9,109 nucleotides of DNA from contig DIYV01000191.1 of the NCBI GenBank assembly GCA_002429165.1, positions 2,717-11,825 of the forward strand, written 5' to 3'. The notes beneath the pieces are model-generated. The model ran no database searches and was not told where the DNA came from. It saw nothing but the letters and a program-made list of their open reading frames with translations. Source of the DNA: Gallionella sp. UBA6045. Its GTDB lineage: Bacteria > Pseudomonadota > Gammaproteobacteria > Burkholderiales > Gallionellaceae. A program made the translations under genes and the position numbers. This document shows, in pieces, positions 7,089 through 9,109 of the stretch (position 1 is its first letter; each line of letters starts with the position of its first letter).

Positions 7089-7152
7089 TGAAGATTTTTC
7101 CATTGGTTGCACCCACACTTCACCATTGATTCCAAAACTTCAGGTCAAAGTC

Positions 7153-8046
7153 ATGGACAAATATCCGGCAATCAAAATTACCACTTCCACCTTCAAATTC
7201 ATTGCGGTCATGGACATCTTTGGAACATCCTTCATCAAGGATGCCGACCTGTTTCCACCTGAAGCCGATTGGACTGAACTTGAAACCAGGGCTGGGAAAT
7301 TCTTGGTCAACACTCCATATTGCTCACCGTACTCGATTTCAACCGGTGAAATGACACCGCGCAGGTTTGAGTACAAAGACAAGTTTATGCAGTTTTCGCC
7401 AAGCCCCACAGGACTTCCAACTATTCGTGACTTTGACGTGCTGATCTACTGCATCACCTGGACCGCCAATGCTGCGATGGACGGAAGGGACGCTGATGTT
7501 GGTCCGGTCTACCAGTTCTATGTTGAGGACTTTTATAGGTTTTCCGGACGCGCGCGCAACAGCGAACGCGAGGGAAACTTTATCCGGGGGCTGGAACGAC
7601 TTGCAGGCAGCACCATTACCACCAACACAACCCCTATTGGCCTCGATGCTGACTCATTCAAGCATGTGTTGAAGTATGAGCTTGGTCGCGATGCTGCCGG
7701 ACGATTAAAGACGGTCACGCTGAAGATTCCGCACCGGTTTTACCTCCTCGCACACAACGAGTTCTTTGACCCAATACATCCAGATTATTTCACCCTCTCT
7801 GCCGCACGCAGATTGATCTATCTATTCCTCAAGCAGCACTGCGGTAGTGAAGAGAAATTGCCGGTGACATTTGCAAAACTGCACGAAGTGACTGGTTCGA
7901 CATCGCCCCTTCGCAAGTTTCTTCCCGTCATAAATGAGTTGGTGGCCAAGCCACTGCCGGAAATTTCAGTAGAGCTTAATCAAACAATCGAAACGCTGAC
8001 ATTTATTGGGTTAGAGCGTGAGCAAAGTGGTGCAACTGCGCAATGA
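7153..8046 (+). CDS. repA: Plasmid replication initiator, RPA (replication initiator protein A) family
   Basis: This 297-residue protein resembles the RPA family of plasmid initiators, which bind origin repeats and open the origin for host DnaB loading. Family-like blocks from ATG 7153: P-T-I-R-D-F-D-V-L-I-Y (89-99), F-I-R-G-L-E-R-L-A-G-S-T-I-T-T-N-T (143-159), then H-P-D-Y-F-T-L with R-R-L-I-Y-L-F-L-K-Q-H-C-G (209-231). Last comes L-H-E-V-T-G-S-T-S-P-L-R-K-F (243-256), the winged-helix DNA-reading part. Start choice is uncertain. ATG 7153 has AGG eight bases upstream. ATG 7210 (MDIFG) is closer to the family core. ATG 6985 gives 353 residues but lies inside the upstream repeats, and its extra 56 residues do not look like the family. 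The stop codon lies within the first iteron of the downstream array, tying the gene to its origin. Confidence 0.82.
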   Translation: MDKYPAIKITTSTFKFIAVMDIFGTSFIKDADLFPPEADWTELETRAGKFLVNTPYCSPYSISTGEMTPRRFEYKDKFMQFSPSPTGLPTIRDFDVLIYCITWTANAAMDGRDADVGPVYQFYVEDFYRFSGRARNSEREGNFIRGLERLAGSTITTNTTPIGLDADSFKHVLKYELGRDAAGRLKTVTLKIPHRFYLLAHNEFFDPIHPDYFTLSAARRLIYLFLKQHCGSEEKLPVTFAKLHEVTGSTSPLRKFLPVINELVAKPLPEISVELNQTIETLTFIGLEREQSGATAQ

Positions 8047-8234
8047 TTCCGCGCACTAACCGATTGAAAAGCCTGTGAGTACCCATTCCGTATTGGCGGT
8101 GCAATCGTTCCAGGACATGCGCAGTCATTCCGCAAGCTGTGTATTCATTCCATCTCGCGCAATCGTTCCGCTTGTTGTTTGAGCACTCATTCCGACATGC
8201 AACTGTATGATTTTCTTATGAGTACCCAATCCGC
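8040..8234 (+). repeat. Iteron array, probable oriV
   Basis: Eight degenerate 13-bp direct repeats share the consensus G(C/T)AnTCATTCCGC. Starts are 8040, 8079, 8101, 8121, 8141, 8159, 8183 and 8222. Examples are GCAGTCATTCCGC, GCAATCGTTCCGC and GTACCCATTCCGT. Spacing is 18-24 bp in the middle. At both ends it is 39 bp, as if one unit were lost or eroded in each gap. All copies face the same way and all but the last keep TTCC. The first copy overlaps the rep stop codon. Same-orientation repeats at about two helical turns beside an initiator gene are the usual form of an iteron-controlled plasmid origin that sets copy number and incompatibility. A related CAATCCGC also appears at 8325-8332. 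Confidence 0.8.
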
Positions 8235-8375
8235 TAGTGGGATGTTTTGTTGGAAGCGTGAACCGCTAATTTACCGCGCCGACCGAGCCCGATGGCGTAG
8301 AAGTAAAGGTGCGCCAAAACATGTCAATCCGCACAGTGAGTAAATGTGAATTGTGGAATTAACCTTGGGGGATGC
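8235..8375 (+). other. Leader region between iterons and the MobI-like gene; possible oriT or origin melting zone
   Basis: No gene is seen here. The first part (about 8200-8275) is somewhat richer in A+T than its surroundings and could be the strand-opening part of the origin. GTGCG (8309-8313) and CGCAC (8330-8334) form a weak long-loop inverted repeat. In SXT/R391 elements the transfer origin lies next to mobI, so if the next gene is truly mobI-like this leader is the first place to look for oriT. No nic sequence is recognisable by eye. Confidence 0.25.
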
Positions 8376-8819
8376 ATGCAGTCAACAAATGAATCAGGAA
8401 AAGTAGAGATCGCCATTCAATCCCTGCGGAATCATGTCGAGGAACTTGGCACAAAAGCCACGGACTTGTGCCAGCAACACTTCGAACTTGTGATGTCGGA
8501 AAACAAGTTGAAGTCATGGGATGAAAAGAGCGTGTTGTTCGTGCAGACGCGGATGCGCGGAAATAGCTTGACGGCCAACTGGTACGAGATTGGGTGGTAT
8601 GGGTCAAAGACCGCGATGACGCGTCGTATGACAAAGAGACTCATCGCCAGGCAGAAAGGTGACTATGGCTACAACATGGCTGTCTTGCTCAAGCTGGCTC
8701 AACCTTGGGAAATCGACATGGTTCAAACCATCGAACCGAAGCTGAAAGAAATTCGCCGAGAAGTCACCCTGACAAGCAAGGCGATCATACTGCTCAAACA
8801 CGCCATCAAGACCGAATGA
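8376..8819 (+). CDS. MobI-like conjugative mobilization auxiliary protein (tentative)
   Basis: This 147-residue soluble protein has a helical, acidic N-terminus (about 8-35). A middle part contains N-W-Y-E-I-G-W-Y-G (69-77), followed by a basic R-R-M-T-K-R-L-I-A-R-Q-K stretch. The C-terminal helix runs A-Q-P-W-E-I-D-M-V-Q-T-I-E through L-K-E-I-R-R-E. The W-Y motif, basic patch, PWE and E-x-x-x-x-x-I-R order recall MobI, the auxiliary relaxosome protein of SXT/R391 and IncC elements needed for oriT processing. I am not certain of the match. I prefer ATG 8376 because GGGGGA lies just upstream. A GTG at 8346 would add ten residues with no ribosome binding site. Its stop overlaps the next start as ATGA, so the two are coupled. 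Position between an origin and a membrane protein fits a transfer or replication accessory role. Confidence 0.72.
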   Translation: MQSTNESGKVEIAIQSLRNHVEELGTKATDLCQQHFELVMSENKLKSWDEKSVLFVQTRMRGNSLTANWYEIGWYGSKTAMTRRMTKRLIARQKGDYGYNMAVLLKLAQPWEIDMVQTIEPKLKEIRREVTLTSKAIILLKHAIKTE

Positions 8820-9109
8820 ACGACCTCGGATACCTCATCAAGGCGCTCGCAACACTCTCGTGGCGCTACAACACCTTCCGTGGACGTTGGACTGACATGC
8901 CAGACTCAACAACGCTGTGCGCGCTCCTTGGTGTCGTATCGTTCGCCGTAAGCACCCTTGCAATCTATGTCGAGTATGGTTTTCAGGGAGCGATTGCAAT
9001 CCCCGTGGTCTGGCTGTCATCGATCTGGCTACTTGCTTCGGAAGATGGGGCAATGCGCATCAACAAACGCCTCATGTCCGCCGTCTTCCTGCTCTCCATC
9101 CCGGCGATG
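8816..9109 (+). CDS. Membrane protein of unknown function, cut by right edge
   Basis: An open frame of 98 codons starts at ATG 8816, overlapping the previous stop as ATGA, and runs off the window with no stop. It begins MNDLGYLIKALATLSWRYNT. After a basic amphipathic segment with an R-G-R-W cluster come hydrophobic stretches at about residues 31-51, 57-74 and 85 onwards. This suggests a polytopic inner-membrane protein with a cytoplasmic N-terminus. I do not recognise the family. The tight overlap with the MobI-like gene means the two are made together and probably share a task. A mating-pore or coupling accessory is possible, but that is a guess from context. Confidence 0.72.
   Translation, partial: MNDLGYLIKALATLSWRYNTFRGRWTDMPDSTTLCALLGVVSFAVSTLAIYVEYGFQGAIAIPVVWLSSIWLLASEDGAMRINKRLMSAVFLLSIPAM

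Noticed and set aside
8040..8234. CRISPR array as an explanation of the downstream repeats
   Set aside because: Units are 13 bp, degenerate and about 20 bp apart, unlike CRISPR repeats of 24-40 bp with similar-sized spacers. No cas genes are nearby.

Overview
The window looks like part of a conjugative plasmid, or a plasmid-like integrative element, from a proteobacterium. G+C is roughly half by eye. The beta- or gammaproteobacterial guess rests on the F-type transfer genes and gene style; no host marker gene is present. It joins three modules: the end of an F-type (MPF-F) transfer operon, a small stability cassette with mobile-element debris, and a replication/mobilization region.

Region 1 (1-4947, + strand) holds the C-terminal tail of a probable TraF, then traH (secreted mating-pair protein) and traG (large inner-membrane mating-pair stabilization protein). 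TraF and TraH belong to the periplasmic part of the F-type secretion channel and pilus machinery. TraG adds mating-pair stabilization and, in F and SXT/R391-type elements, is the target of entry exclusion.

Region 2 (4955-6393, - strand) starts with an unrecognised 210-residue membrane protein that converges on traG with only 7 bp between the stop codons. It is a candidate entry-exclusion partner. Next comes a VapBC-type toxin-antitoxin pair: an AbrB-fold antitoxin and a PIN-domain toxin, overlapping as ATGA, with a TATAAT promoter and a palindromic operator just upstream.

Region 3 (about 6400-7150) has no confident intact gene. It holds the C-terminal remnant of an IS91-family transposase, a cluster of CAGAGC repeats on an 11-bp period nested in longer imperfect repeats, and a near-perfect 28-bp dyad. 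These lie directly upstream of a replication initiator of the RPA (replication initiator protein A) family.

Region 4 (7153-9109, + strand) holds the initiator gene, an array of eight degenerate 13-bp iterons that begins inside the initiator stop codon (probable oriV), about 140 bp of leader that may contain an oriT, a 147-residue protein resembling MobI of SXT/IncC-type elements, and a translationally overlapping membrane protein cut by the window edge.

Together the genes cover replication, maintenance, mobilization and mating. The least explained parts are the two different repeat families flanking rep, the convergent membrane protein, and the MobI-like/membrane-protein pair.
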